From contig CAKTCT010000003.1 of NCBI GenBank assembly GCA_934539585.1, forward strand, positions 1 to 64,000: a stretch of DNA of 64,000 bases, read 5' to 3'. Under the pieces are notes generated by a model. It had not been told where the DNA came from, ran no database searches, and saw only the letters and a list, made by a program, of their open reading frames with translations. Source of the DNA: an uncultured Oscillospiraceae bacterium. Its GTDB lineage: Bacteria > Bacillota > Clostridia > Oscillospirales > Ruminococcaceae. Shown here in pieces: positions 6,958 through 15,011 of the stretch (position 1 is its first letter; the number at the start of each line of letters is the position of its first letter). The translations under genes and the position numbers were made by a program.

Positions 6958-9066
6958 ATGAAACTGCACTTTCCCCACTTCCTCCACGGAGGCGATTACA
7001 ATCCCGACCAGTGGCTGGACCGCCCGGACATTCTGGAACGGGACATCGAACTGATGAAGGAGGCCAAGGTCAACTGCGTGTCCCTGGGAATTTTCTCCTG
7101 GGCCCGGCTGGAGCCTTCCGAGGGCGTTTATGAGCTGGACTGGCTGGAAGAACTGATGGACCGGCTGTACCACAACGGCATTTTCACCGTCCTGGCTACT
7201 CCCAGCGGGGCCCGGCCCTTGTGGATGGCCCAGAAGTACCCCGAGGTGCTCCGGGTCAACCGGAACCTGACCCGGAACCGTCCGGGAGCCCGGCACAATC
7301 ACTGCTACACCTCGCCCCTTTACCGGGAAAAGGTCCGGCAGATCGACACCCTTCTGGCTCAGCGGCTGGGGCATCATCCCGGGGTGCTGCTCTGGCACCT
7401 GTCCAACGAGCTGGGGGGCCAGTGCTTCTGCCCACTGTGCCAGGAAGCCTTCCGCCAGTGGCTCAGGGACAAGTACCAGACCCTGGACGCCTTGAACGCC
7501 GCCTGGTGGACGGATTTCTGGAGCCACCGCTACACCGATTGGAGCCAGATCGAGGCCCCGGTGCCCACCGGCGAGATGAACGTCCACGGCCTGAACCTGG
7601 ACTGGAACCGGTTCGTCACCCACCAGACCGTGGATTTCGCCCGCTTTGAGGCGGAGACGGTGAAGGCCGTCAACCCCGACCTCCCGGTGACGACCAATCA
7701 CGGGGAAAGCTACGAGGGCATCAACTACTTCAAGTTCCGGGACGTGGTGGACATCGCCTCCTGGGACAGCTATCCCATCTGGGGCTGGCAGGAGGACGAG
7801 GTCCGGACCGGCCAGGAGACGGCCTTCGCCCACGACGTCATCCGCTCCATGAAAAGAGCGCCCTTCCTGCTGATGGAATCCGCCCCCAGCGCCACCAACT
7901 GGCAGGAGATCAGCCGTCTGCGGCAGCCAGGGATTCACATGCTGGCCTCCATGCAGGCCCTGGCCCACGGGGCGGCCTCGGTCCAGTACTTCCAGTGGCG
8001 GCAGGGCCGGGGGTCCTCGGAGAAGTTCCACGGCGCGGTCATTGATCACTACGGCGGCAGCGACACCCGGGTCTTCGGCGAGGTCAGGGCCCTGGGAGAA
8101 CGGCTGAGCCGTCTGGACGCCTTGACCTCCAGCTGCCCCAGGCCCCAGGCCGCCATCCTCTACGACTGGGAAAACGGCTGGGCCATGAACGACGCCCAGG
8201 GCCCCCGGAATCAGGGCATGGGGTATCTGGAAACGGTGATGGCCCACCACGGGGCCTTCTGGCGGCGGGGCATCCCCACGGACATCGTGGATATGGAAGG
8301 GGACCTGACCGGCTACCGGCTGGTGGTGGCTCCCATGGCCTATCTTCTCCGGGAGGGCTTCGGGGAGAAGCTCCGGCGCTTCTGCGCCGATGGCGGCACG
8401 GTGCTGGGGACCTACTGGACCGGCGTGGTGGACGAAAACGACCTCTGCTTCCTGGGGCCTGCCCCGGGCGAAGGGCTGACGGAGCTTTTCGGCCTGCGCC
8501 GGGAGGAGATCGACGGCCTTCCCGACGGGCGGTATAACCGGCTGGTCCCCCTGGACGGGGCCCTTCCCAAAGCGGAATACCGGCTCAAGGAGCTCTGCGA
8601 GCTGGACCGGTGCAGTACGGCCCGGGTCCTGGCGGAGTACGGCGACGACTTTTACCGGGGCCACCCCGCCCTGACCGTCAACGATTTCGGCAAGGGCAAG
8701 GCCTACTATCTGGCGGCCCGGGGCGAGGCGGACCTTCTGGACGATCTCACGGCCCGTCTGGCGGAGGAAGCCGGTCTGGAGCCGGCTCTGGATGGCAGCC
8801 TTCCCTACGGCGTCACGGCAGGCGCCCGGTACGACGGGGAGGAGAAGTTCGTCTTTGTCCAGAACTTCAGCGCCCGGGACTGCCAGGTCCCCCTGAACCG
8901 TCCCTACCGGGACCTGGAGACCGGGGAGGTCCTGTCGGAGCTTCCCTTGGAGAAATTCCAGGTGCGCATCCTCAGCATAAAAAAACGCCCCACCGACGGA
9001 GACGGAAAAACCGTTTCCGGGGGCGTGGCTTATGTTCAGGAAATGGCTTCGGCGTTGATCTCATAG
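6958..9066 (+). CDS. Beta-galactosidase, glycoside hydrolase family 42
   Basis: Hydrolyses terminal beta-galactosides in the cytoplasm; no signal peptide is present, so it would act on imported oligosaccharides. The 702-residue length fits GH42. The catalytic acid/base is Glu151 in HLSNELGG and the nucleophile is Glu307 in LLMESAP. The cysteines that hold the structural zinc are Cys106, Cys156, Cys158 and Cys161. A trimerisation domain (about 390-600) and a C-terminal beta domain follow. ATG 6958 has GAAGGGAG upstream. Oddly, the last 26 or so codons run through a minus-strand terminator and overlap the 3' end of the convergent lipoprotein gene by 31 nt, after an A7 tract at about 8978. The natural end may be near residue 675. 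Confidence 0.94.
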   Translation: MKLHFPHFLHGGDYNPDQWLDRPDILERDIELMKEAKVNCVSLGIFSWARLEPSEGVYELDWLEELMDRLYHNGIFTVLATPSGARPLWMAQKYPEVLRVNRNLTRNRPGARHNHCYTSPLYREKVRQIDTLLAQRLGHHPGVLLWHLSNELGGQCFCPLCQEAFRQWLRDKYQTLDALNAAWWTDFWSHRYTDWSQIEAPVPTGEMNVHGLNLDWNRFVTHQTVDFARFEAETVKAVNPDLPVTTNHGESYEGINYFKFRDVVDIASWDSYPIWGWQEDEVRTGQETAFAHDVIRSMKRAPFLLMESAPSATNWQEISRLRQPGIHMLASMQALAHGAASVQYFQWRQGRGSSEKFHGAVIDHYGGSDTRVFGEVRALGERLSRLDALTSSCPRPQAAILYDWENGWAMNDAQGPRNQGMGYLETVMAHHGAFWRRGIPTDIVDMEGDLTGYRLVVAPMAYLLREGFGEKLRRFCADGGTVLGTYWTGVVDENDLCFLGPAPGEGLTELFGLRREEIDGLPDGRYNRLVPLDGALPKAEYRLKELCELDRCSTARVLAEYGDDFYRGHPALTVNDFGKGKAYYLAARGEADLLDDLTARLAEEAGLEPALDGSLPYGVTAGARYDGEEKFVFVQNFSARDCQVPLNRPYRDLETGEVLSELPLEKFQVRILSIKKRPTDGDGKTVSGGVAYVQEMASALIS
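8978..9026 (-). terminator. Terminator of the sigma-factor operon, inside the GH42 3' end
   Basis: On the minus strand a stem of CGCCCC...ACGG with CCGT...GGGGCG, loop of T residues, is followed by seven Ts. It fits a rho-independent terminator for the lipoprotein gene ending at 9036, although it lies in the last codons of the GH42 frame. Confidence 0.75.
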
Positions 9067-9779
9067 GGCTCCCATTGGCCGTTGGGGGAGCGGTAGGTGG
9101 TGCAGTCAACGAAGAAGTAGGCTCCCAGGCCGCTGCGCCAGTTCCTGGCGTCAAAGACCAGGGCGGAATCATCGGCGGAAGTCTCCTGGATGGTGAGAAG
9201 GCAGCCGTCCTCCCAGCAGAGGTTTTCCTGGTCGATATAGCCCTGGTCCGCCAGCTCCTCCCAGGTGGCTTCCAGGGGCTCGCCGTTGTGGAGGGCGCTG
9301 AAGCGCGCCGCTACGGCGGTGCGTTCCGAGGGGGTCAGGCTGGTCTGGGTCAGGTCAAAGCCGATATAGCGGATGCCGCTGCCCAGGGCCGGGTCCCGGC
9401 TCCAGAGGTCCTCCAGCACCTGAAGATACAGAGCGCAGAGGTCGTTGAAGCCGTCGGTCTTTACGTTGAGGCTGCCGTCGGTGTAGACGTCCAGGAGCAT
9501 CCCCGGCGTCCAGGAAACGGCGGCGCTTTCGCCGTCTGCGGTGAAGTTTTCCGGGACGGGGAGCCAGGCGGTCTCGCCGTCGGCGTAGGCCAGAAGCAGG
9601 CGGTCGTCCTCCGCGGCCACCAGACGGGCCGTCCGGCTGACCAGGATCGAGGGCTCCGACGGAGCGGGGACGGCGGTGAGCTTAGGTTCGGGTTCACTGG
9701 CGTTCAGAGGGGCCGGGGCGGCTCCGCAGCTGGTAAGGAGCGCTCCGCAGCAAAGAAGAATCGCGAGAAAACGCTTCAT
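9036..9779 (-). CDS. Lipoprotein of unknown function, sigma-factor operon
   Basis: I do not recognise the family. The 247-residue product has a clear lipoprotein signal peptide (MKRFLAILLCCGALLTSCG, lipid-bearing Cys near residue 18) and then a Pro/Ser/Glu linker to about residue 42. The folded part is acidic, with many Trp and Tyr, and no catalytic motif I know. It is the last gene of a three-gene operon, 5 nt after the anti-sigma-like gene, so it may be part of, or controlled by, that extracytoplasmic signalling system. Its 3' end overlaps the convergent GH42 gene. Confidence 0.75.
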   Translation of the reverse strand: MKRFLAILLCCGALLTSCGAAPAPLNASEPEPKLTAVPAPSEPSILVSRTARLVAAEDDRLLLAYADGETAWLPVPENFTADGESAAVSWTPGMLLDVYTDGSLNVKTDGFNDLCALYLQVLEDLWSRDPALGSGIRYIGFDLTQTSLTPSERTAVAARFSALHNGEPLEATWEELADQGYIDQENLCWEDGCLLTIQETSADDSALVFDARNWRSGLGAYFFVDCTTYRSPNGQWEPYEINAEAIS

Positions 9780-9784
9780 AAGGA

Positions 9785-10843
9785 TTACTTCCTTTCGTTC
9801 AGATGGAAATTTCCATCCTCCCAGGTGACGGCGTATTCGCCCCAGGCGACGCCGGTTTCGGACAGGAGGCCGGGGGTCAGGCCGTATCCCGCCAGGCGGC
9901 TGAGGGTGACGCCGGTTTCCAGGTCCGTGCAGGTGAGGACGGCGTAGCCGGAGCCGGATTCCACCACGGGAATCTCCGCTGAGGTGAACAGCTGGGTCCA
10001 GCCGTCCTCCCAGGTGGAGGGGACGTACCGCTCCGGCTGACTGCCGTCGTCGGGGTCCGCGGGGGTCCAGGCAGATTCCAGGATGAGAAGGCCGTTGGCC
10101 AGCTCCGCCCGGAGGTCCCCGCCGCTTTGGGCGAAGGAGGTCAGGCAGGAGGGCATCTCCGGCTGGGAAAGGTCATAGACCACCGCCGCCGAGCCGGGTT
10201 CTCCCGAGGCGAACACGCCTTCCCCAAGGATCACCAGCCGGTCGCCGGAGAGGAGCAGCTCTGTGGCCGTCCAGGTCCCCTCCGGGGGGAACTCCGGGGT
10301 CAGTTCATTTTCCGCCCCGCCTTCGGTGGAGAGGAAAAGCTGGCCGTTTTGGGTCAGGGAGTAGGAGGTTTCGTCCTTTTTCAGGGCTCCGGCGCTGCGT
10401 TTGGCGTTTTCCATGGAGCCTGTGCGGTCCGCGGAGCCCATCTCCAGGGAGCGGGATTTTTCCACGGCGGCGTAGAGGGCGGAATAGTCCTCCGGCAGCG
10501 CCGTGGCGGCAAAGCCCATGTAGGGATCGGCTTCCTTCGGAACGCTGTCCGGGGCTTCCGCTACTGCCGCCTGGGACGTGGCGGCGTTTCCCGTATACAG
10601 CTCCGGAGAGCCGCTGAGGCCGCCTTTTCGGAAGATGGCGGTTCCGGTGAGAATCACGGCCAGACAGGCGGCCATGGCCGCGTAGGGGGCGATCCGCCGG
10701 GTCATGGAAATGGCGCGCCGCTGGGGGAGGTTTTCCCGGATATGCTCCGGAGACAGGGATTCCGGGGGTTCCACCCGGCTTGTCCGGGCCCGGAGGGATT
10801 GGAGAAAGTCGTTTTCTTCCTCCGGCGTGGGGATGTGCTGCAT
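9785..10843 (-). CDS. Anti-sigma-factor-like single-pass membrane protein
   Basis: Probable membrane partner of the sigma factor encoded just upstream. The first 50 residues are polar and predicted cytoplasmic, one membrane helix lies at about 52-70 (APYAAMAACLAVILTGTAIF), and about 280 residues would be outside. The outer part has segments such as VVYDLSQPEMPSCLTSFAQSG that recall blades of the beta-propeller domain (PF09826) found next to clostridial ECF sigma genes, but it is far shorter than the usual full propeller. No zinc-binding anti-sigma motif (HxxxCxxC) is seen. The gene begins 32 nt after the sigma gene. Anti-sigma activity is inferred from topology and position. Confidence 0.7.
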   Translation of the reverse strand: MQHIPTPEEENDFLQSLRARTSRVEPPESLSPEHIRENLPQRRAISMTRRIAPYAAMAACLAVILTGTAIFRKGGLSGSPELYTGNAATSQAAVAEAPDSVPKEADPYMGFAATALPEDYSALYAAVEKSRSLEMGSADRTGSMENAKRSAGALKKDETSYSLTQNGQLFLSTEGGAENELTPEFPPEGTWTATELLLSGDRLVILGEGVFASGEPGSAAVVYDLSQPEMPSCLTSFAQSGGDLRAELANGLLILESAWTPADPDDGSQPERYVPSTWEDGWTQLFTSAEIPVVESGSGYAVLTCTDLETGVTLSRLAGYGLTPGLLSETGVAWGEYAVTWEDGNFHLNERK

Positions 10844-10875
10844 AGCCGTCCGTCCTTTCTTTCAGATTTTGCGCC

Positions 10876-11394
10876 CTATTCCTCGGTGAGGAGGGCTTTC
10901 AGCTTGGCTAAGGCCCGGCTCTGCCTGGAGCGGAGGGTGTTGCGGTTCATCCCCAGGATGGCCGCCGCCTCGCCGCTGTCGTAGCCGCTGACCACCACCA
11001 GGGAGAGGATCAGCCGCTCCTCGTCGCTTAGCTGGGCCATGGCCCGGCGGAGCTCCAGGGATTCGCCGCTTTCAAATCCCGGGGAGACGGGGACGTCGGC
11101 GGATTCCAGGTCCGTTTCCGACCGGCGGCGGACGTAGGAACGCATCCGGCGCTTGCACTTGGCGGAAAGGATCCGGAAAATCCAGGGCCGGAAGGCGCTG
11201 TCCTCCCGGAGCCGGCCCACCCCCTGCCAGGCGTCCAGGACCGTTTCGCTGACGGCGTCCTCGGCGTCGGAGGAATCTTTCAGGCAATACAGGGCAAACT
11301 TGTAGAGGTCCTTGTAGACCTCCTGATACAGCTGGGAAAAGGCGTCGCGATCGCCTTTTTTCGCCGCAGAAACCAATTCGCGGAGCTCCGCCAT
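10876..11394 (-). CDS. RNA polymerase sigma factor, ECF type
   Basis: A 172-residue sigma-70 family factor with only regions 2 and 4. Region 2 is at about residues 18-90 (QLYQEVYKDLYKFALYCL, then SDAEDAVSETVLDAWQG, and a Trp-Ile-Phe-Arg-Ile core in FRPWIFRILSAKCK). Region 4 is at about 115-168, with LSDEERLILSLVVVSGYDSGEAA (helix-turn-helix, split here) and GMNRNTLRSRQSRALAKLK. It is first in an operon with a membrane protein and a lipoprotein, the usual arrangement for ECF systems that sense envelope conditions and regulate themselves. The signal is unknown. Confidence 0.93.
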   Translation of the reverse strand: MAELRELVSAAKKGDRDAFSQLYQEVYKDLYKFALYCLKDSSDAEDAVSETVLDAWQGVGRLREDSAFRPWIFRILSAKCKRRMRSYVRRRSETDLESADVPVSPGFESGESLELRRAMAQLSDEERLILSLVVVSGYDSGEAAAILGMNRNTLRSRQSRALAKLKALLTEE

Positions 11395-11488
11395 TTCCTC
11401 ACCTCGCAGAGTCGGGAGCGCGGGTCCGGCCCAGGCTTCATCTTAATAGTGTCGCCGGAGGGGCCGGGTGTTGCACCCGTTTCAAAAT

Positions 11489-13201
11489 TTATCCGATCCG
11501 GACCATCCGGGCGTTGCCCAGATGGTCGGTTTTCTCGTAGTCAAAAAGCAGAACGCAGGCCCCGTCCTCCCCGGTTTCCGGGAAGAAGGGAAAGAATCCC
11601 ACGTGGACCAGCCGGAGAAGCTGCTTGGGGTCCGTCTCCAGGGGATAGGACAGAAGCTGCCGGACCTCCGGGCGGCGGAGCAGGTCCAGCGCCTTCTCCC
11701 GGCGCTCCGGGGGATCGGAGACCGGGGCCCAGGCCGGGCGTTTCCGGAGCTTTTCGTGGGAGCAGAGGTCGTATTCCAGGAGCCACCCCAGCCGGTTCGG
11801 GTCGCAGCCCGGCAGCGTCTGGCCGTACTCCCGGAGGATGCCGTACTGGTCGATGAGGGTGTGGGGCCGGAGGTGGTACCCTTTCTGGCGGTAAAACTCC
11901 CCGAAGCCCAGATAGAACGCAAAGGGCGACGGGGCCAGGGGGACCAGCGCCCGGAGGCTCGTCCGGAACCGGCCGGAGTTGTAGTAGAGGTCCAGAAGCT
12001 CCTCGGCCTCCTTCAGCCGCAGCAGGTCGGAGTAGGGGAGGGCGGGGGTCTCCAGCACCTCGTAGGGGGCCTCCTCCTGCCAACGGATGCCATATTTCCC
12101 GGCGTCCCGGCGCAGGCCGGAGCCTTTCAAAAGCTTCAGAAAGCCCAGCTGGAACTGCTCCGGCTCCAGGGCGTAGACGTCGTTGAAGGACTCCCCGAAC
12201 TGCGAAAGGCCCTCAAAGGGCAGCCCGGCGATGAGGTCCAGGTGGACGTGGAGGTTTTTGGCGGCCCGGATGGCCCGGACAGCCTCCGCCACCTGGGGGA
12301 AGTCCTCCCGGCGGTCCACGGCGGCCAGGGTGGCCGGGTTGGTGGACTGGACGCCGATCTCAAACTGAAAGAGTCCGGGGCGGACGGTGGAGAGAAAGTC
12401 GATCTGCTCCCGGGTGATCAGGCCGCCCTCCATTTCAAAGTGGAAGTTGGTGACGCCGTTGTCGTGGTCCGCCAGGTATTTCCAGATGGCCATGGCGAAG
12501 GAGGGATTGGCGTTGAAGGTCCGGTCCACGAACTTCACCTGACGCACCCCGGCGTCCAGGTACCGCTGGAGCTCGGAAAAGACCTTGGGCAGGGGCTGGA
12601 ACCGCACGCCTTTGTCCCGGGAGGACAGGCAGTACTGGCAGTTGAAGGGGCAGCCCCGTTGGGCCTCGTAGTAAAGGATCCGGTTGGCGTACTGCCCGAA
12701 GTCCCGGATGGGGAAGGGCAGGCGGGCAAGGTCCAGAGGCGAGGCCAGGGGGGTCCGGACCAGTTCCCCGTCCCGCTTCCAGGTCAGGGAGGGCACCGTT
12801 TCCAGGGAAAGGCCGTCCCCCAGGGCCAGGCAGAGCCGGGAGAAGGGCTCCTCCCCCTCGCCGGAGAGGACGAAGTCCGCACCGGAGGCTTCCAGGGCCT
12901 CCGCCGGGTCGGCGCTGACCTCCGGGCCGCCCAGAACGATGCGGGTGCCCGGCAGGACGGTTTTCAGGGCCCGGGACAGGCGGCGGACCCGCTCCCAGTT
13001 CCAGAGGTAGCAGGAAAATCCCAGGAGGTCCGGCTTCCGGCGGTACAGCTCCCCCAGGATGAAGTCGAAGGGCTGGTTGATGGTGTACTCGGCGGCGGCG
13101 CAGGAAATGCCGTACTGCTCCTCCGCGTAGAGCCGGAGGGTGTCCACGGCCAGATTCTGGTGGATGAATTTCGCGCTGATCCCGGCCAGCAGAATGTTCA
13201 T
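11489..13201 (-). CDS. B12-binding domain radical SAM protein (DUF4080 type)
   Basis: A 570-residue enzyme with an N-terminal cobalamin-binding-like domain (about 1-130, with VLGGPEVSADP and FVLSGEGEEPF) and a radical SAM domain whose [4Fe-4S] ligands are Cys184, Cys188 and Cys191 in RGCPFNCQYC. The C-terminal 200 residues match in style the DUF4080 region of this group. Such proteins are related to methylthiotransferase-like and anaerobic modification enzymes; the reaction of this subgroup is not known. ATG 13201 follows a GGAGGG site. It stands alone on its strand between the sigma operon and the divergent rubrerythrin gene. Confidence 0.9.
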   Translation of the reverse strand: MNILLAGISAKFIHQNLAVDTLRLYAEEQYGISCAAAEYTINQPFDFILGELYRRKPDLLGFSCYLWNWERVRRLSRALKTVLPGTRIVLGGPEVSADPAEALEASGADFVLSGEGEEPFSRLCLALGDGLSLETVPSLTWKRDGELVRTPLASPLDLARLPFPIRDFGQYANRILYYEAQRGCPFNCQYCLSSRDKGVRFQPLPKVFSELQRYLDAGVRQVKFVDRTFNANPSFAMAIWKYLADHDNGVTNFHFEMEGGLITREQIDFLSTVRPGLFQFEIGVQSTNPATLAAVDRREDFPQVAEAVRAIRAAKNLHVHLDLIAGLPFEGLSQFGESFNDVYALEPEQFQLGFLKLLKGSGLRRDAGKYGIRWQEEAPYEVLETPALPYSDLLRLKEAEELLDLYYNSGRFRTSLRALVPLAPSPFAFYLGFGEFYRQKGYHLRPHTLIDQYGILREYGQTLPGCDPNRLGWLLEYDLCSHEKLRKRPAWAPVSDPPERREKALDLLRRPEVRQLLSYPLETDPKQLLRLVHVGFFPFFPETGEDGACVLLFDYEKTDHLGNARMVRIG

Positions 13202-13289
13202 GGCAAGCCCTCCTTCCGTGTCTATTTATTGTACCACGAAATCCGGCGGACCGCAACTGCTGCCGGGGCGGAATTGCTCTGAAAAAATA

Positions 13290-13308
13290 TTTTAGAATTT
13301 TTCTAAAA
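13290..13308. promoter_or_regulatory. PerR/Fur-like operator upstream of rubrerythrin
   Basis: A perfect palindrome, TTTTAGAA-TTT-TTCTAAAA, ends 5 bp before the -35 box. The core TTAGAAT-T-TTTCTAA is close to the PerR box pattern TTATAATNATTATAA. Control of the peroxide-reducing rubrerythrin by PerR would make sense; which Fur-family protein binds is inferred. Confidence 0.65.
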
Positions 13309-13313
13309 AGCTA

Positions 13314-13342
13314 TTGACAAACGTGGAGCAATTGAGTATAAT
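13314..13342 (+). promoter_or_regulatory. Strong sigma-A promoter of rubrerythrin
   Basis: A consensus TTGACA (13314-13319), 17 bp spacer and TATAAT (13337-13342). A second overlapping TATAAT lies at 13342-13347. Confidence 0.85.
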
Positions 13343-13417
13343 ATAATCACAGCCCAGGAAACTCCCGGGCGGCAGGAAAAAACGAAAATCCACCAGAAAA
13401 ATCAGGAGGAATGAATT

Positions 13418-13966
13418 ATGAAAAAGTTCGTATGTCCCATCTGCGGTTATGTTCACGAAGGCGACTCTGCTCCCGAAAAATGCCCCCAGTGCGGCTGCCC
13501 CGGCGCGAAGTTTGAAGTCCAGGACGAGGGCAAGATGGTCTGGGCCGACGAGCATCGGGTCGGCATCGCCAAGGACGTGGACCCCGAGATCGTCGAGGGT
13601 CTGCGGATGAACTTCACCGGCGAGTGCACCGAGGTCGGCATGTACCTGGCCATGTCCCGCCAGGCCATCCGGGAGGGCTACCCCGAGATCGGCGCGTTCT
13701 ACCAGCAGGCCGCCTTTGAGGAAGCCGAGCACGCCGCCAAGTTCGCCGAGCTGCTGGGCGAGGTCGTCACCGACTCCACCAAGAAGAACCTGGAGCTCCG
13801 GGTGGCCGCGGAAAACGGCGCCACCTCCGGCAAGCTGGACCTGGCCAAGAAGGCCAAGGCCCTGAACCTGGACGCCATCCACGACACCGTCCATGAGATG
13901 GCCAAGGACGAAGCCCGTCACGGCTGCGGCTTCGAGGGTCTGCTGAAGCGGTACTTTGGGAAGTAA
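13418..13966 (+). CDS. Reverse rubrerythrin (NADH peroxidase)
   Basis: Reduces hydrogen peroxide, and often oxygen, in the cytoplasm of anaerobes, taking electrons from NAD(P)H through a redox partner. The 182-residue protein has the rubredoxin domain first, with Cys6, Cys9, Cys22 and Cys25 binding one iron, and then the four-helix diiron domain with EEAEH and DEARH motifs. This domain order is that of reverse rubrerythrins. AGGAGGA precedes ATG 13418. It is monocistronic: its own consensus promoter, a PerR-like operator and a strong terminator at 13992 frame it. Confidence 0.96.
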   Translation: MKKFVCPICGYVHEGDSAPEKCPQCGCPGAKFEVQDEGKMVWADEHRVGIAKDVDPEIVEGLRMNFTGECTEVGMYLAMSRQAIREGYPEIGAFYQQAAFEEAEHAAKFAELLGEVVTDSTKKNLELRVAAENGATSGKLDLAKKAKALNLDAIHDTVHEMAKDEARHGCGFEGLLKRYFGK

Positions 13967-13991
13967 TTCAGCCTAAAATAAGCCTTTTGGA

Positions 13992-14027
13992 GAGGAAGCA
14001 GGAACAAACCTGCTTCCTCTTTTTTTG
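13992..14027 (+). terminator. Terminator of rubrerythrin
   Basis: Perfect stem GAGGAAGCAGG/CCTGCTTCCTC, 6-nt loop, followed by seven or more Ts. Confidence 0.95.
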
Positions 14028-14126
14028 TCTGTGTCCTTTGTGTGTCCCACCGCTTTTTTCAGCTGCCCAAAAGGGAAGAAATGTGTCTTACGAAAATATG
14101 TCCGCAATCTGGCGGTTTTCGGGGAT

Positions 14127-14158
14127 ACAAAAAGGAGCGGGACACGCGCCCCGCTCCG
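14127..14158 (-). terminator. Terminator of the 14170 lipoprotein gene
   Basis: On the minus strand a GGAGCGGG/CCCGCTCC stem is followed by TTTTTGT. Confidence 0.9.
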
Positions 14159-14169
14159 ATAATGCTTAT

Positions 14170-14778
14170 TTATTCCTGAATTGCTTCGTTGATCTTCGCA
14201 ATTTCGCTCTCGGCAAGCTCCGTGCGCGTTTCGGAATCGTTTATGAGGGGGCCGCCGTCATAATCATCAAGGGCCAGACCGCCATGCAGCAACTCAAAAG
14301 TTTGCTGCTCCACGCCGCCTTTGTTCTGCCAGTTATTATCCACCGTAAATTCATCATAAAGTTTTCCGCTGTTATAATCCACTACGAGAAGAATAGTCTT
14401 CATGACGGTACTGCTATCGGACATATACAGGCAATCTGCTTTGATCTCTAAGAAATGAAAGGACAGCTTGTCCGGACCAATGTTATCTGCCGAAACTTCA
14501 ATGACCCGCGTGACAGAAAAGTTGTTTTCTTCTTCGCCGAAGATCGCTTCGAAATCTGCTTTTCTCTCCAGATAGCCCTCGCTTTGAATGTATTCATTCA
14601 AGTGCTCGATCAGAAAATCGGTGACGGAGATTTCTTTCCCATCCACGACAAGATTCGCAGGTGTGCTGCTTTTTCCACCATCCACGGCAGAATCAGCCGG
14701 TGTGTTGTTTTTTTCACCGCAAGCCGCAAGGCTTAGGCACAGTACCGCCGCCAGAAGCAGTGCGATCAGTTTTTTCAT
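14170..14778 (-). CDS. Lipoprotein of unknown function
   Basis: I do not recognise the family. The start at 14778 gives a lipoprotein signal peptide (MKKLIALLLAAVLCLSLAAC) after a GGGGAA site; an upstream ATG at 14853 would place polar residues ahead of it. A short Asn/Thr/Ser linker (to about residue 38) leads to an acidic domain of about 165 residues that reads as alternating beta strands and helices. The codon usage is less GC-biased (many AAA, GAT, ATT) than in its neighbours, which may hint at recent acquisition. It lies on the same strand as the Cys-repeat protein, but a terminator at 14957-14996 separates them. Confidence 0.75.
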   Translation of the reverse strand: MKKLIALLLAAVLCLSLAACGEKNNTPADSAVDGGKSSTPANLVVDGKEISVTDFLIEHLNEYIQSEGYLERKADFEAIFGEEENNFSVTRVIEVSADNIGPDKLSFHFLEIKADCLYMSDSSTVMKTILLVVDYNSGKLYDEFTVDNNWQNKGGVEQQTFELLHGGLALDDYDGGPLINDSETRTELAESEIAKINEAIQE

Positions 14779-14956
14779 GTTCTCGTTCCCCGTTTCATGT
14801 GTTATTGGACACCCGCTCCATGATTGAATTGCATTGTAAGAATAGTATAGCATACGCCCTCATGAAATTCAACACGGGTCTTGTACATGGACAAAAGGGA
14901 AAATCATCAGAATCTGCTCCCTTGGCGTTTCAACGAACGCCCATTTCTGACGGCGT

Positions 14957-14996
14957 GCAAAAGAAACCGCCCGGAGAAGTTCCCCTTCTCCGGGCG
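14957..14996 (-). terminator. Terminator of the Cys-repeat wall protein
   Basis: On the minus strand the stem GCCCGGAGAAG/CTTCTCCGGGC is perfect over 11 bp and is followed by GGTTTCTTTTG. Confidence 0.9.
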
Positions 14997-15011
14997 TTCT
15001 GTATAGAGCAA

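Noticed and set aside
6910..8664. Long minus-strand open frame opposite the GH42 gene
   Set aside because: It is a shadow of high-GC codon use in the real gene, lacks a ribosome binding site and reads as low-complexity Gly/Pro/Val/Gln.
11468..13282. Plus-strand open frame of about 600 codons opposite the radical SAM gene
   Set aside because: Composition is typical antisense of GC-rich coding DNA; the minus-strand frame carries all family motifs.
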